Assembly (NCBI RefSeq): GCF_902506415.1
Contig: NZ_LR733275.1
Coordinates: 4,125,856 to 4,189,855 of the forward strand
DNA from: Massilia sp. 9I
GTDB taxonomy: Bacteria; Pseudomonadota; Gammaproteobacteria; Burkholderiales; Burkholderiaceae_D
DNA length: 64,000 nt
Direction: 5' to 3'
Positions 1 to 9,090 of the stretch are shown here, piece after piece (positions within the stretch are counted from its first letter, which is position 1; each line of letters begins with the position of its first letter). Under the pieces are notes generated by a model. That model ran no database searches. It saw only the letters and a program-made list of their open reading frames with translations, and had not been told where the DNA came from. The translations under genes were made by a program, and so were the position numbers.

Positions 1-2788
1 TTTCCTTGTAGTCGATCAGCGAGAATGCGTCGAGCAGGTCGCCGCCCGCACCCGCGGTGAAGTCGGTGATCGCCAGCATCGGCATCGCCATGCTGCTACC
101 GAAGACATAGGTGTCGCGGCCGGCACCGCCGCTAGCCTCGACCTGCACGCTCGTCCTGGCCCATGCGGCCATGACGATGGTGTCGTCGCCGGCCCCGGCA
201 TCGATCCGCATCGGCGGCTGCGCCGCAAGGTTGTGGCCGTACCAGGAGACGACAATGCGGTCGTTGCCGGTACCTCCCAGGACGACATCGGCATCGAGCG
301 AGGCTTCGATATCGTCGTCGCCGGCGCCGCCGTCGATGGTGATGGCGTAAGCCTTGCCGTCATCGGGGAAACCGAAGCCTGGGGCGGTCCGAATTTTATC
401 GTTGCCGTTGCCTCCTTCGAGCACGTTATTGCCCAAGGTATCGAGCAACAGGTCGTCGCCGTCGCCGCCACTCAGCTTATCGTCGCCTTCTCCGCCATCG
501 AGTTTGTCATCCCCCATGCCGCCGCGCAGCGTGTCGTTTCCCATGCCGCCCGACAGGCTGTCGCCGTAAAACCGTTCGTCGCCACCTTCGAGCAGGTCGT
601 CGCCCTTGCCGCCCGAAAGGATGTCGCGGCCTTCGCCGCCGCGGATCGTGTCGTCGAGGTCCTCGCCCTCGAGGACATCCTCGCCGTCGGTGCCGACGAT
701 GGTGTAGCCGACGTCGCTGCCGCCCCAGTCATAGCCGCCGCTGAAGCTGGCGCGCGACAGCTGAGACAGGTTGGTGCCGGCCAGCGTGGCCAGCAGCCGG
801 AACGTGTGCACCGCACCGGCTGCGCCGTCGCTGTCGAGATAGATCCGCACATCGCTGCCGGCCTGTTCGGCCTTCAGATAGCCAGCCGGGCCAAACGGGT
901 TATCGCCAAGCTTGGCGGGGACGAGGGCGCGCAGGTCCAGGCGGTCGCCCTGGAGTGTGTCGAAATCGTCGATCCGCAGCTGGGAACGCGGGCTGATGAT
1001 GGCGAAGATGTCGGCGCCCGTGCCACCTTGCGCCGTCACGATGACCTGGTCCGATACGGTGTTGATCTGCAGCAGGTCGTCGCCCGCGCCGCCGGACAGG
1101 CGGACCGTGCGCGCAGTGCTGTTGCCGGCATCGACAGCCGTGAGCGTGTCCTTGCCATCCCCGCCCAGCAAGGTGTCGGCGCCGTTACCTCCCGAGAGCG
1201 TATCGTCTCCGGCGCCGCCGTCGAGCACATTGGCGCCGCTGGAAGCGACGCTCAGCGTATCGTTGCCGATTCCCCCCTCGAGCCGGTTGCTTCCGGTGCG
1301 GTCGCCGCTTTCGTCGAGGCGGTCGTTGCCGGCGCCGCCGAGCAGCACATCGTCGCCGCTACCGCCCACCAGCCCGTCGTCGCCGTCGCCGCCGTCGATC
1401 GTGTCGTCGCCGCCACTGCCCAGCAGGTAGTCGTAGCCGTCGTGCCCACGGATAGTATCGTTCATGAGCGTGCCCGTCAGCGTGTCCCACGACGCCGTGC
1501 CCTCCAGCGTCAAGCCGACCTGCGAACCGGCTGGGTCGATGTCGCCGGCGAAGTTCGCGCGCGTCAGGCGGCTGGGCGCGACCCCGACCAGCTTCAGCAG
1601 GGACTGGTAGCTTGCAGGCGTATCGGCCGTGCGCAGCTGGAGCAAGGTGTCGGCGCCATCCGCTACCAGGCGCAGGAACCCATTCCCGAATGGGTTGCCG
1701 TTGTAATCGGCTGCCAGCAGCCCCAGCACGTCGATGCGGTCGCCGTTCGCACCGGGCGTAAAGTCGGTAATCCGCACCAGGTCCGCGGCGCCGGCGGCGA
1801 GGCCGGCTACCCGAAGCACGTAGGTGTCGGCGCCGCTTCCGCCCTTCAGGTCGATGCCGGCATCGGCCGGGCTGTCCCACAAGAGCTCGATGAAGTCGTC
1901 GCCGGCGCCGGCATCGGCGACCGAACTGGTGGCATCGGCGCCGGTCATCGTGATGTACAAGCGATCATTGCCGGCGCCGCCGGCATAGTCCACGCCGCCG
2001 TAGCCCTCGAGCCTGTCGTTCCCCTCGCCGCCATCGAGCCTGCCGCTCGCCGCCTTGCCGGCATACAGCTGGTCATTACCCTCGCCGCCGAGCAGGACGT
2101 TCGCGCCGGCGTCATCCCGGAGCACGTCGTCGCCCGTCCCGCCATCGAGCAGGTCGTCACCGGCGCCGCCGGCCAGGTTGTCGTTGTCGGCGTCGCCGTA
2201 CAGCTTGTCGTCGCCGTCGCCTCCTCTGAGATAGTCCGTGCCGCGGTCGCCATGCAGGATATCGTCGCCGCCATACCCATACAGGGAGTCGCTGCCGCCG
2301 GCGCCGGAGATCGTGTCCGCGAAATCGCTTCCATGTATCCAGTCGGATTGCTCGGTGCCCGTCGCGTTGACGGCCCTGGGGCTGATGCCCGTTTCGAAGG
2401 ACAGCCAGAGGCCGTAGGACTGATTTACCGGATTGCCGGCCAAGTCGAGAACGACCTGCGGATCGAACACGATGTTATAAATGGTTTTCACCCTCAGCTC
2501 GTCCGGTGGATCGAAGCTGATCGTGTTGCCTTCCACCGTGATGCGCGCATCGGTGCCAACATCGGCCGAATACACCAGGCCTACGCCCTCGGCATACAGC
2601 TTCAGGGTGCCGCTGCCGAGCTTGACCGGCTCATTGAAAGTGAAGACCAGGTTGGCGCCTACCGCGTGGTCCCTGGCGGGCCCGGATACCAGGGTCGGGC
2701 CCGTGGTGTCGGCGTCTCCGGATGCCGCAGCGCCCGTGGCGACGTATTGGCGTACTGGTGCGGGGAGGGTGTCCGGCTGCGTGCTCAT
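1..2788 (-). CDS. RTX-type calcium-binding repeat protein with Ig-like N-terminal domain (3' end outside window)
   Basis: Reading the minus strand from an ATG at 2788 gives an uninterrupted frame of about 929 codons that runs off the left edge, so the C-terminus is missing. There is no obvious classical signal peptide (start MSTQPDTLPAP), as expected for type I secretion. Residues about 28-125 resemble a bacterial SbsA/Big_5 Ig-like domain (VFTFNEPVKL, then DLAGNPV). The rest is dominated by blocks of nonapeptides of GGxGxDxLx type such as GGDGDDKLYG and GGAGDDLLDG, which form calcium-binding parallel beta rolls. These are separated by about 120-residue segments with ADYNGNPFGNGFLRL-like text. 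Likely a secreted or surface adhesin/matrix protein. The ribosome site is weak, so the start is moderately certain. Confidence 0.85.
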   Translation of the reverse strand, partial: MSTQPDTLPAPVRQYVATGAAASGDADTTGPTLVSGPARDHAVGANLVFTFNEPVKLGSGTLKLYAEGVGLVYSADVGTDARITVEGNTISFDPPDELRVKTIYNIVFDPQVVLDLAGNPVNQSYGLWLSFETGISPRAVNATGTEQSDWIHGSDFADTISGAGGSDSLYGYGGDDILHGDRGTDYLRGGDGDDKLYGDADNDNLAGGAGDDLLDGGTGDDVLRDDAGANVLLGGEGNDQLYAGKAASGRLDGGEGNDRLEGYGGVDYAGGAGNDRLYITMTGADATSSVADAGAGDDFIELLWDSPADAGIDLKGGSGADTYVLRVAGLAAGAADLVRITDFTPGANGDRIDVLGLLAADYNGNPFGNGFLRLVADGADTLLQLRTADTPASYQSLLKLVGVAPSRLTRANFAGDIDPAGSQVGLTLEGTASWDTLTGTLMNDTIRGHDGYDYLLGSGGDDTIDGGDGDDGLVGGSGDDVLLGGAGNDRLDESGDRTGSNRLEGGIGNDTLSVASSGANVLDGGAGDDTLSGGNGADTLLGGDGKDTLTAVDAGNSTARTVRLSGGAGDDLLQINTVSDQVIVTAQGGTGADIFAIISPRSQLRIDDFDTLQGDRLDLRALVPAKLGDNPFGPAGYLKAEQAGSDVRIYLDSDGAAGAVHTFRLLATLAGTNLSQLSRASFSGGYDWGGSDVGYTIVGTDGEDVLEGEDLDDTIRGGEGRDILSGGKGDDLLEGGDERFYGDSLSGGMGNDTLRGGMGDDKLDGGEGDDKLSGGDGDDLLLDTLGNNVLEGGNGNDKIRTAPGFGFPDDGKAYAITIDGGAGDDDIEASLDADVVLGGTGNDRIVVSWYGHNLAAQPPMRIDAGAGDDTIVMAAWARTSVQVEASGGAGRDTYVFGSSMAMPMLAITDFTAGAGGDLLDAFSLIDYKE

Positions 2789-2943
2789 ATTCAAGGGCGT
2801 AGGCGAAAGATAATTGCTGAATATCACCCACCGGGCCTTGCAAGTCTATAAATATTTTGGCAAGGTTTTCGAATTATGCCGAGCGCATGTCAACTGTTGT
2901 AGGACGTCGTTTGGAATGGCCGGTACGATGGTCCAGATGCAGG

Positions 2944-2967
2944 AACGCCCCGGAGGGCCGGGGCGTT
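2944..2967. terminator. GC-rich hairpin downstream of the carboxypeptidase operon
   Basis: AACGCCCCGG, a 4-nt loop and CCGGGGCGTT form a perfect 10-bp stem. It lies about 30 bp beyond the stop of the small minus-strand gene ending at 2996. There is no clear U-run, so intrinsic termination is plausible rather than certain. The rest of the 2789-2995 gap shows nothing else I can name. Confidence 0.5.
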
Positions 2968-2995
2968 CAGGCGATACTTTTCGGCGGGAGGTGGC

Positions 2996-3232
2996 TCAGC
3001 CAGCCTGCTCGATGCGGCTCAGCCGCTGGCCATAGATGCCCCAGGTGACCGGCTCTCCGTCGACCGTGGCCTTGAGGGCCCAGCCGGTGCCGATCTTCTC
3101 GACCGTCACCTCGGTTTCCAGCTCTTTCGCTACCTTCTCGGCCCAGGTCCGGGCTGCGCCCTGGCCCTTGAACAGTTCCTGGCCCTCGAAGACGACGGTG
3201 GCGTCGAATACGGAAGCGGAGAAGATGCTCAT
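2996..3232 (-). CDS. small protein of unknown function, coupled to M14 carboxypeptidase
   Basis: A 78-residue protein starting MSIFSASVFDATVVFEG. Its start codon overlaps the stop of the upstream carboxypeptidase by 4 nt (ATGA arrangement), so the two are translationally coupled and probably co-transcribed. It is mixed alpha/beta with no signal peptide, membrane segment or cysteine, and ends in a basic segment GIYGQRLSRIEQAG. I do not recognise the family. The tight coupling suggests a role connected with the peptidase, but this is inference only. Confidence 0.7.
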   Translation of the reverse strand: MSIFSASVFDATVVFEGQELFKGQGAARTWAEKVAKELETEVTVEKIGTGWALKATVDGEPVTWGIYGQRLSRIEQAG

Positions 3233-4365
3233 GCCTTGAGCGCGCGAATGGCGTTCAGCACCGGCTGCAGCACCGCGCCGCCCAGGCGCGCGCTGCGGGC
3301 GCCGTCCCAGCCCACCTGCGGGTCAGGATCGTTGGCGTTGTCCTTGAACGGCAGTTCCAGGGTCAGGGACAGGCAGCCGAAGGCGTGGGTGATGTGCGAG
3401 GAACCCATGGTCAGGGTCTCGTCGGTGAACGGGGTCTTGCCGTAGCCGTGCACGTCCTGGAAGTCCGGGCTGGCGATCTTGAAGTCCTCGATGAAGCGCT
3501 GCTGCTGCGCGGCTTGCGCGTCGGTCCAGGTCGGGAGCGATTCGCTGCCGGCCACGAACACGTAGGGCAGGCCTTCGTCGCCGTGCACGTCGAGGCACAG
3601 GTCGACGCCGATCTCGTGCATCTTCTTCAGAACCAGGAACACTTCCGGGCTGCGCTCCATGCTCGGGTTCATCCACTCGCGGTTCAGGTTGGCGCCGGCC
3701 GCGTTGGTGCGCAGGTTGCCGCGCACCGAGCCGTCCGGGTTCATGTTCGGCACCACGTAGAACACGGTTTCTTTCAGGAGCTGGCGTCCGAACGGGTGCG
3801 CCGGGTCCAGCAGCGCGTCGAGCATGCCTTCGACGAACCACTCGGCCATGGTCTCGCCCGGATGCTGGCGTGCGATCACCCAGACCTTCTTCTTTTCAGG
3901 CGAAGCTTCGCCGATGACCAGCATATTCAGGTCGCGGCCGTCGATGGTGTTGCCGAGGTCGAGCATGCGCACGTTCTCCGACATCTGGGCGCGGTCGAGC
4001 AGCTCCAGGTGGCGTTCCCACGAATAGGGTTCGAAATAGGCGTAGTACACGCTGTCCATGCCCGGGGTGTGCTCGATCGTCATCACCTGGCCGTCGTACG
4101 AGGTCGGCACGCGGAACCAGTTCACGCGGTCGTAGCTCGCCATCGCCTGGTAGCCTTCCCAGCCGGCCGGATAGGCGGCCTGGCCCGCGTTCAGGAAGCG
4201 GATGGTGCAGGCCTGGCCTTGCGCGCCCTGCAGGCGGAAGTAGAACCACTGGATGATGTCGGCGTGTGAGTCCTTGCGGATGTTCAGGTCGATGGCGTTC
4301 GCGCTCGTGGCGTTCACGACCTCGATGGCGCCAGCGTCGAACTGGCTGCTGATCTTGATAGACAT
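3229..4365 (-). CDS. M14-family zinc carboxypeptidase, cytosolic carboxypeptidase (CCP/Nna1-like) type
   Basis: A 378-residue cytoplasmic protein. Residues 1-150 form the beta-sandwich N-domain typical of CCP-type M14 enzymes (for example YRFxLQG-like FYFRLQGAQGQ, and YDGQVMTIEH). The peptidase domain follows, with zinc ligands in RQHPGETMAEW (His168, Glu171) and LDVHGDEG (His261). The catalytic Glu lies in LTLELPF (Glu337), and NMNPDGSVRGNLRTNAAG carries the substrate-binding Arg/Asn. Eukaryotic relatives remove glutamates from tubulin; bacterial substrates are largely unknown, so the substrate here is open. First gene of a two-gene operon with the 78-residue protein. No signal peptide is visible. 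Confidence 0.88.
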   Translation of the reverse strand: MSIKISSQFDAGAIEVVNATSANAIDLNIRKDSHADIIQWFYFRLQGAQGQACTIRFLNAGQAAYPAGWEGYQAMASYDRVNWFRVPTSYDGQVMTIEHTPGMDSVYYAYFEPYSWERHLELLDRAQMSENVRMLDLGNTIDGRDLNMLVIGEASPEKKKVWVIARQHPGETMAEWFVEGMLDALLDPAHPFGRQLLKETVFYVVPNMNPDGSVRGNLRTNAAGANLNREWMNPSMERSPEVFLVLKKMHEIGVDLCLDVHGDEGLPYVFVAGSESLPTWTDAQAAQQQRFIEDFKIASPDFQDVHGYGKTPFTDETLTMGSSHITHAFGCLSLTLELPFKDNANDPDPQVGWDGARSARLGGAVLQPVLNAIRALKA

Positions 4366-4422
4366 GGTGTGTCCTGGTGTTGAGTGTTGGGTAAAACGCT
4401 GATCATACCGCGTAGTGTGCGA

Positions 4423-5340
4423 CTAAGCCAAACCGCCGAAGCGCTCGTAGAAGGCGTCGTCGGCCGGCGGCGTGGCGGCATCTTCCTTGCCCAGCATGGC
4501 CATGATGTGCTCTTCGGCCCTGGCCTGGGTGCGGCGATAGACCTGCTGCGCCAGCGCGTAAGCATCCGATCCCGGCCACGGGGCGGGTAGCAGTTCGAGC
4601 GGTAGCATCGGGTCGTGCAGCTGAACACGGCGGTAAGCGTGGATCAGCAGGGTGCGGATGGCGAAGGCGTCTTGCGGGCTGATGTCGTCATTCAGCGCCA
4701 GCAGCGGCGTGAAGCTGTCGATGAACTGGTGGTAGGCGGCGACCACGCCGGACAGGTCCCAGGCGTCGCCCACCAGTTCGGGCAGCGGGCGCGAGCCGAC
4801 GCCGGGCAGTTCGGTGGCGTCGCAGACGAAGACTTTTCCGTCGGCCCGGGTGCGCGCCAGGATCTCGTGCAGGGTGTCGCGGCTCGGGGCCGGATGCGCC
4901 ATCACGCCGGTGGCCAGCATGGCGAAGCCTTCCCACTCCAGTTCCTTGCGCAGCAGGGCGCGCAGGTCGCCGTCGATGCTGCCGCTCGGCGCCAGCACGA
5001 AGCTCCAGCGGCCGTCCCAATGCAGGCCCGGCGCCGAATAGATGCGGCGGTTGGCGCGCTCGAAACGCGGCAGGGCCTGCGGTTCCAGCGCGTAGCGGCT
5101 GCGCCGGCCTTCGCGGCTGGCGACCAGCCAGCCTTCCTGCACCAGGCGGAACACGCTGGTGCGTACCAGGCGGTCCGAGACGCCCAGGGGCGCCAGCAGC
5201 TCGATCATGCTGCCCAGCCAGAAGGCGCCGCCGTGCGGGGCGATGGCGTCGCCGCACAGGGTCATCACCAGCGATTTATGGCGCGGCGGGTCGTTCGTCA
5301 GGAAGCGGTCGATCCACTCCGCGCTGCTGAGTTGTGGCAT
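4423..5340 (-). CDS. paaX: PaaX, phenylacetate catabolism transcriptional repressor
   Basis: A 305-residue PaaX-type regulator, with an N-terminal winged helix (GVSDRLVRTSVFRLVQEGWLVASREGRRSRY, about residues 55-85) and the PaaX central and C-terminal domains (HWDGRWSFVLAP; LIHAYRRVQLHDPMLP). PaaX represses paa operons and is released by phenylacetyl-CoA. It is transcribed away from paaA, the classical arrangement for a local repressor. I chose the ATG at 5340, preceded by GAGGT, rather than an in-frame ATG 39 bp upstream that would overlap the promoter region. The product then starts MPQLSSAEWIDRFL. Confidence 0.92.
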   Translation of the reverse strand: MPQLSSAEWIDRFLTNDPPRHKSLVMTLCGDAIAPHGGAFWLGSMIELLAPLGVSDRLVRTSVFRLVQEGWLVASREGRRSRYALEPQALPRFERANRRIYSAPGLHWDGRWSFVLAPSGSIDGDLRALLRKELEWEGFAMLATGVMAHPAPSRDTLHEILARTRADGKVFVCDATELPGVGSRPLPELVGDAWDLSGVVAAYHQFIDSFTPLLALNDDISPQDAFAIRTLLIHAYRRVQLHDPMLPLELLPAPWPGSDAYALAQQVYRRTQARAEEHIMAMLGKEDAATPPADDAFYERFGGLA

Positions 5341-5352
5341 TGATAAGACCTC

Positions 5353-5395
5353 AATATGATTCAAAATTTCGGTGTACATCCGATTTTTTGTATCG
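5353..5395. promoter_or_regulatory. paaX-paaA divergent control region with candidate PaaX operator
   Basis: The 92 bp between the paaX and paaA starts must hold both promoters. At 5353-5367, AATATGATTCAAAATT-like sequence matches the first ten positions of the PaaX consensus as I remember it (WWTRTGATTC). At 5381-5395 there is a separate inverted repeat, CGAT-N7-ATCG. Which of the two binds PaaX cannot be decided from sequence alone. Confidence 0.4.
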
Positions 5396-5432
5396 TATTA
5401 TGGATTGGTGAGGTTTGCAACGGAGACCAGAC

Positions 5433-6422
5433 ATGTACGCACAGATGGTGGAGACCGGACTCAAGAAAGTCCGTACCGAGGAAGACATGAGCGCGGAAGA
5501 AGCCGCGTTCCAGGCGCGCATCGACGCCGGCATCAAGATCGAGCCGAAGGACTGGATGCCCGAGGCCTACCGCAAGACCCTGATCCGCCAGATCTCGCAG
5601 CACGCGCACAGCGAGATCGTCGGCCAGCTCCCGGAAGGGAACTGGGTCACGCGCGCCCCGACCCTGCAGCGCAAGTCGGTCCTGCTGGCCAAGATCCAGG
5701 ACGAGGCCGGCCACGGCCTGTACCTGTACAGCGCGGCCGAGACCCTGGGCGTGTCGCGCGACGAGCTGCTGCAGGCCCTGCATGCGGGCAAAGCCAAGTA
5801 CTCGAGCATCTTCAATTACCCGACCCTGAGCTGGGCCGACATGGGCGCCATCGGCTGGCTGGTGGACGGCTCGGCCATCATCAATCAGATTCCGCTGTGC
5901 CGCTGTTCCTACGGTCCGTATGCGCGCGCCATGATCCGCGTCTGCAAGGAAGAGTCCTTCCACGCGCGCCAGGGCTACGACATCATGATGGCGCTTGCCA
6001 GGGGCACGCCGGAGCAGAAGGCGATGGCGCAGGATGCGCTGAACCGCTGGTGGTGGCCGTCCCTGATGATGTTCGGTCCGTCGGATGCCGAGTCGGTGAA
6101 CAGCGCGCAGTCGACCGCCTGGCGCATCAAGCTGTTCTCGAATGACGAACTGCGCCAGCGCATGGTCGACCAGACCGTGCCGCAGGCCGAATACCTGGGC
6201 CTGACCATCCCCGATCCGGACCTGAAATGGAATGAAGAGCGCGGCTCCTACGACTTCGGCGAGATCGACTGGAGCGAGTTCCATAACGTCCTGAAGGGCA
6301 ACGGCCCTTGCAACCGCGAGCGCCTGCGCACCCGCGTGAAAGCCTACGAAGACGGCGAATGGTTCCGCGACGCGCTGGTCGCCCACGCCGAAAAGAAAGC
6401 CGCCCGCAAGGCCGCGGCATAA
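5433..6422 (+). CDS. paaA: PaaA, phenylacetyl-CoA 1,2-epoxidase catalytic subunit
   Basis: A 329-residue catalytic alpha subunit of the diiron multicomponent monooxygenase that converts phenylacetyl-CoA to its ring-1,2-epoxide. Iron-binding carboxylate/His motifs are visible as QDEAGHG (Glu91, His94) and KEESFHARQ (Glu174, His177). The core [21 protein letters not shown] is near-universal in PaaA. The start at 5433 is preceded by GGAGACC; an in-frame codon 18 bp upstream has no ribosome site. First gene of the paa operon, followed after 15 bp by paaB. Confidence 0.97.
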   Translation: MYAQMVETGLKKVRTEEDMSAEEAAFQARIDAGIKIEPKDWMPEAYRKTLIRQISQHAHSEIVGQLPEGNWVTRAPTLQRKSVLLAKIQDEAGHGLYLYSAAETLGVSRDELLQALHAGKAKYSSIFNYPTLSWADMGAIGWLVDGSAIINQIPLCRCSYGPYARAMIRVCKEESFHARQGYDIMMALARGTPEQKAMAQDALNRWWWPSLMMFGPSDAESVNSAQSTAWRIKLFSNDELRQRMVDQTVPQAEYLGLTIPDPDLKWNEERGSYDFGEIDWSEFHNVLKGNGPCNRERLRTRVKAYEDGEWFRDALVAHAEKKAARKAAA

Positions 6423-6437
6423 AAACGGAGACATGAA

Positions 6438-6722
6438 ATGAGCAAAGAATGGCCGCTGTGGGAAGTCTTCATCCGCAGCCAGCACGGCCTGGCCCACAAG
6501 CACGTGGGCAGCCTGCACGCACCTGACGCCGAGATGGCGATCAACAACGCACGCGACGTCTACACCCGCCGCAACGAAGGCGTCAGCATCTGGGTCGTGC
6601 GCGCCCAGGACATCGTCGCCAGCAGCCCGAGCGACAAGGAAGCCCTGTTCGAGCCGGCCAACAGCAAGGTGTACCGCCACCCGACCTTCTTCCCGATGCC
6701 GGAAGAAGTCAAGAACCTGTAA
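6438..6722 (+). CDS. paaB: PaaB, phenylacetyl-CoA epoxidase subunit
   Basis: A 94-residue small subunit of the PaaABCE epoxidase, thought to bridge PaaAC heterodimers. It opens with the conserved WPLWEVFIRSQHGLAHKHVGS and continues with HAPDAEMAINNARDVYTRR, the family hallmark. Length is typical (about 95). The first ATG of the spacer (6433) meets a stop after two codons, so 6438 is the start, with CGGAG upstream. It sits between paaA and paaC with gaps of 15 and 6 bp. Confidence 0.96.
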   Translation: MSKEWPLWEVFIRSQHGLAHKHVGSLHAPDAEMAINNARDVYTRRNEGVSIWVVRAQDIVASSPSDKEALFEPANSKVYRHPTFFPMPEEVKNL

Positions 6723-6728
6723 GCCGCC

Positions 6729-7481
6729 ATGGACGCGAAGATCGAATACCTTCTCCGCCAGGGCGACAACGCGCTGATCCTGTCGCAGCAGCTGTGCCAG
6801 CTGTGCGGCAAGGGTCCGGCGCTGGAAGAAGACATGGCGCTGTCGAACGTGGCGCTCGACCTGCTGGGCCAGACCCGCATGTGGCTGAGCTATGCCGGCG
6901 AGCTGGAAGGCAAGGGCCGCGACGAAGACCGCCTGGCCTTCCACCGCGATGCCAACGAATACCGCAACTGCCAGCTGGTGGAGCAGCCGAACGGCAGTTA
7001 TGCCGAGGTCATGGTGCGCCAGTTCCTGTTCGATACCTGGCACTACTTCCTGATGGACGGCCTGACGCGCTCCAGCGATGCGCGCATCGCCGAGATCGCG
7101 CAGAAGTCGATCAAGGAAGTGACCTACCACCTGCGCCGCTCGGGCGACCTGGTGGTGCGCCTGGGCGACGGCACCGAGGTCAGCCACGGCAAGATGCAGG
7201 CGGCGCTGGACGAGCTGTGGATGTACAGCGGCGAGATGTTCATTTATGACGCCGTCGACAACGCGATGGTGGAGCAGGGCGTGGCCCCTAGCAGCGAAGC
7301 GCTGCGCCAGCTGTGCCTCGACCACATGGCCGAAGTGTTCGCGGAAGCGACCTTGCGCATGCCCTCACCTGAGGCCTACATGCAGCGCGGCGGCAAGCAG
7401 GGCCGCCACACCGAACGCCTCGGCTACATCCTGGCCGAGATGCAGTTCCTGCAGCGCGCCTATCCGGGAGCGCAGTGGTAA
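6729..7481 (+). CDS. paaC: PaaC, phenylacetyl-CoA epoxidase structural subunit
   Basis: A 250-residue beta-type subunit of the epoxidase. It shares the ferritin-like helical fold with PaaA but is catalytically inactive and pairs with it. Recognised by QGDNALILSQQLCQLCGKGPALEEDMALSN near the N-terminus and the C-terminal GRHTERLGYILAEMQFLQRAYPG. Length matches the family (about 250). Its stop shares one base with the start of paaD (TAATG), so translation is likely coupled. Confidence 0.96.
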   Translation: MDAKIEYLLRQGDNALILSQQLCQLCGKGPALEEDMALSNVALDLLGQTRMWLSYAGELEGKGRDEDRLAFHRDANEYRNCQLVEQPNGSYAEVMVRQFLFDTWHYFLMDGLTRSSDARIAEIAQKSIKEVTYHLRRSGDLVVRLGDGTEVSHGKMQAALDELWMYSGEMFIYDAVDNAMVEQGVAPSSEALRQLCLDHMAEVFAEATLRMPSPEAYMQRGGKQGRHTERLGYILAEMQFLQRAYPGAQW

Positions 7482-7993
7482 TGAGCACGGTAGGCGTCAG
7501 CCTCGATCAGGTCTGGAGCTGGCTCGGCGAAGTCGCCGATCCGGAGATCCCGGTCATCTCGGTGGTGGACCTCGGCATCATCCGCGACGTCGCCATGGAC
7601 GGCGACACCTGGGTAGTGACGATCACGCCAACCTACTCCGGCTGCCCGGCGATGCAGGTCATCGCGGACGCGGTGAAGGAAGCCCTGCAGGCCCATGGCC
7701 TGGAAGACGTGCGCATCGCCACCCGCCTGGCGCCCGCCTGGACCACCGACTGGATGAGCGAGACCGGCAAGGCGGCTCTCAAGGGCTACGGCATCGCGCC
7801 GCCGGTGCAGCAGGCGATCGACATCAGCGGCCTGCATGCCGGCATCCGCCGCCGCGCCGCGCCCGAGGTGGCCTGCCCGCACTGCGGCTCGCCGCATACC
7901 CAGCTGACCAGCGAGTTCGGCTCGACGCCTTGCAAGGCGCTGTACAAGTGCCTCGACTGCCGCGAGCCTTTTGATTACTTCAAATGCCATTGA
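7481..7993 (+). CDS. paaD: PaaD, iron-sulfur assembly-type maturation factor of the epoxidase
   Basis: A 170-residue protein with an N-terminal MIP18/DUF59 domain (DPEIPVISVVDLGI; TPTYSGCPAM with the family Cys). The C-terminal zinc-ribbon-like segment has paired cysteines (CPHCGS and CLDC). PaaD is needed for epoxidase activity and is thought to help mature the Fe-S or diiron centres. The ATG at 7481 overlaps the paaC stop by one base; a GTG six bases earlier lies inside paaC and is less likely. It ends 4 bp before paaE. Confidence 0.95.
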   Translation: MSTVGVSLDQVWSWLGEVADPEIPVISVVDLGIIRDVAMDGDTWVVTITPTYSGCPAMQVIADAVKEALQAHGLEDVRIATRLAPAWTTDWMSETGKAALKGYGIAPPVQQAIDISGLHAGIRRRAAPEVACPHCGSPHTQLTSEFGSTPCKALYKCLDCREPFDYFKCH

Positions 7994-7997
7994 GAGC

Positions 7998-9074
7998 ATG
8001 AGCAAATTCTATCCACTGACCGTGGCGAAGGTGAAGCATGAAACCCGCGACGCCATCGCCGTCACCTTCGACGTGCCGTCCGAACTAAAGCCGCAATTCG
8101 CCTACCAGCAGGGCCAGCACCTGACCCTGCGCGCGATGATCGACGGCGAGGATGTGCGCCGTTCCTATTCGATCTGCTCGGCCGTGCAGGACGAAACCCT
8201 GCGTGTGGCGATCAAGCGCGTCGCCGGCGGCCAGTTCTCGACCTGGGCCAACGAAGCGCTCAAACCCGGCGCCACGCTGGAAGTGATGCCGCCGATGGGC
8301 CACTTCAACGTACCGCTGGACCCCGAGAGCGAGCGCCACTACCTGGCGTTTGCCGCCGGCAGCGGCATCACGCCGATCCTGTCGATCGTGAAGACCACGC
8401 TCAAGGCCGAGCCGAAGAGCCGCTTCACCATCGTGTATGGCAACCGCGCCTCGTCGAGCGTGATCTTCCGCGATGAGCTGAGCGAGCTTAAGGACACCTA
8501 CATGGACCGGCTCAAGCTGGTGTATGTGATGAGCCGCGAGCAGCAGGATATCGAACTGTTCAACGGCCGCATCACGGAAGAGAAGTGCGGCCATTTCCTT
8601 CGCCACTGGATCGACATCCGCGACATCGACGTGGCCTTCATCTGCGGCCCGGAAGACATGATGCACGGCGTCTCCCGTTCGCTGCAGGCGGCCGGGCTGG
8701 CGAAAGAGAAGATCCGTATCGAGCTGTTCGCCGCCAGCATCCCCAAGCACGAGCACAAGCCGCGCAAGGTGGAGGCGGGGCAGCAGCATCAGACTGAAGT
8801 CACCGTCATCATGGACGGCAACGCCGCCAGCTTCACGATGGACAAGGACAAGGAGTCCTTGCTGGACGCCGGCCTGCGCGCGGGCATCGACATGCGCTAC
8901 TCGTGCAAGGGCGGCGTGTGCTCGACCTGCCGCTGCAAGGTGCTCGACGGCCAGGTGGAGATGGACGTGAACTACGCGCTGGAAGACTACGAAGTCGCGC
9001 GCGGATTTGTACTCAGCTGCCAGAGCTTCCCGATTACCGACAAGGTGGTTGTGGACTTCGATATCGCCGAATAG
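7998..9074 (+). CDS. paaE: PaaE, phenylacetyl-CoA epoxidase reductase subunit
   Basis: A 358-residue reductase that passes electrons from NADPH through FAD and a 2Fe-2S cluster to PaaA. The FAD-binding motif is RRSYSICS (about residue 52), and the nucleotide-binding GSGITPILSI is near residue 118. The C-terminal plant-type ferredoxin domain carries CKGGVCSTCRCK plus the fourth Cys in VLSCQSFP. The start at 7998 gives MSKFYPLTVAKV, the usual PaaE beginning; it has only a weak upstream site and probably relies on coupling from paaD. A repeat-filled gap follows before paaG. Confidence 0.96.
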   Translation: MSKFYPLTVAKVKHETRDAIAVTFDVPSELKPQFAYQQGQHLTLRAMIDGEDVRRSYSICSAVQDETLRVAIKRVAGGQFSTWANEALKPGATLEVMPPMGHFNVPLDPESERHYLAFAAGSGITPILSIVKTTLKAEPKSRFTIVYGNRASSSVIFRDELSELKDTYMDRLKLVYVMSREQQDIELFNGRITEEKCGHFLRHWIDIRDIDVAFICGPEDMMHGVSRSLQAAGLAKEKIRIELFAASIPKHEHKPRKVEAGQQHQTEVTVIMDGNAASFTMDKDKESLLDAGLRAGIDMRYSCKGGVCSTCRCKVLDGQVEMDVNYALEDYEVARGFVLSCQSFPITDKVVVDFDIAE

Positions 9075-9090
9075 GCCAGTTAGCAGAGAA

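Noticed and set aside
1..2788. Regular repeats suggesting a CRISPR array or tandem DNA satellite
   Set aside because: The period is 27 bp and degenerate at third codon positions, as expected for RTX nonapeptides; there are no conserved repeat/variable spacer units.
233..2851. 872-codon plus-strand frame rich in VVA/VV repeats
   Set aside because: It is antisense to the RTX repeats. The GGxGxDxL periodicity read in reverse gives the VVAGAAVD-like pattern, while the minus strand gives a clear calcium-binding protein.
5361..7325. 654-codon minus-strand frame opposite paaA-paaC
   Set aside because: Antisense to the epoxidase subunits; low-complexity Ala/Val/His/Leu text without any motif.
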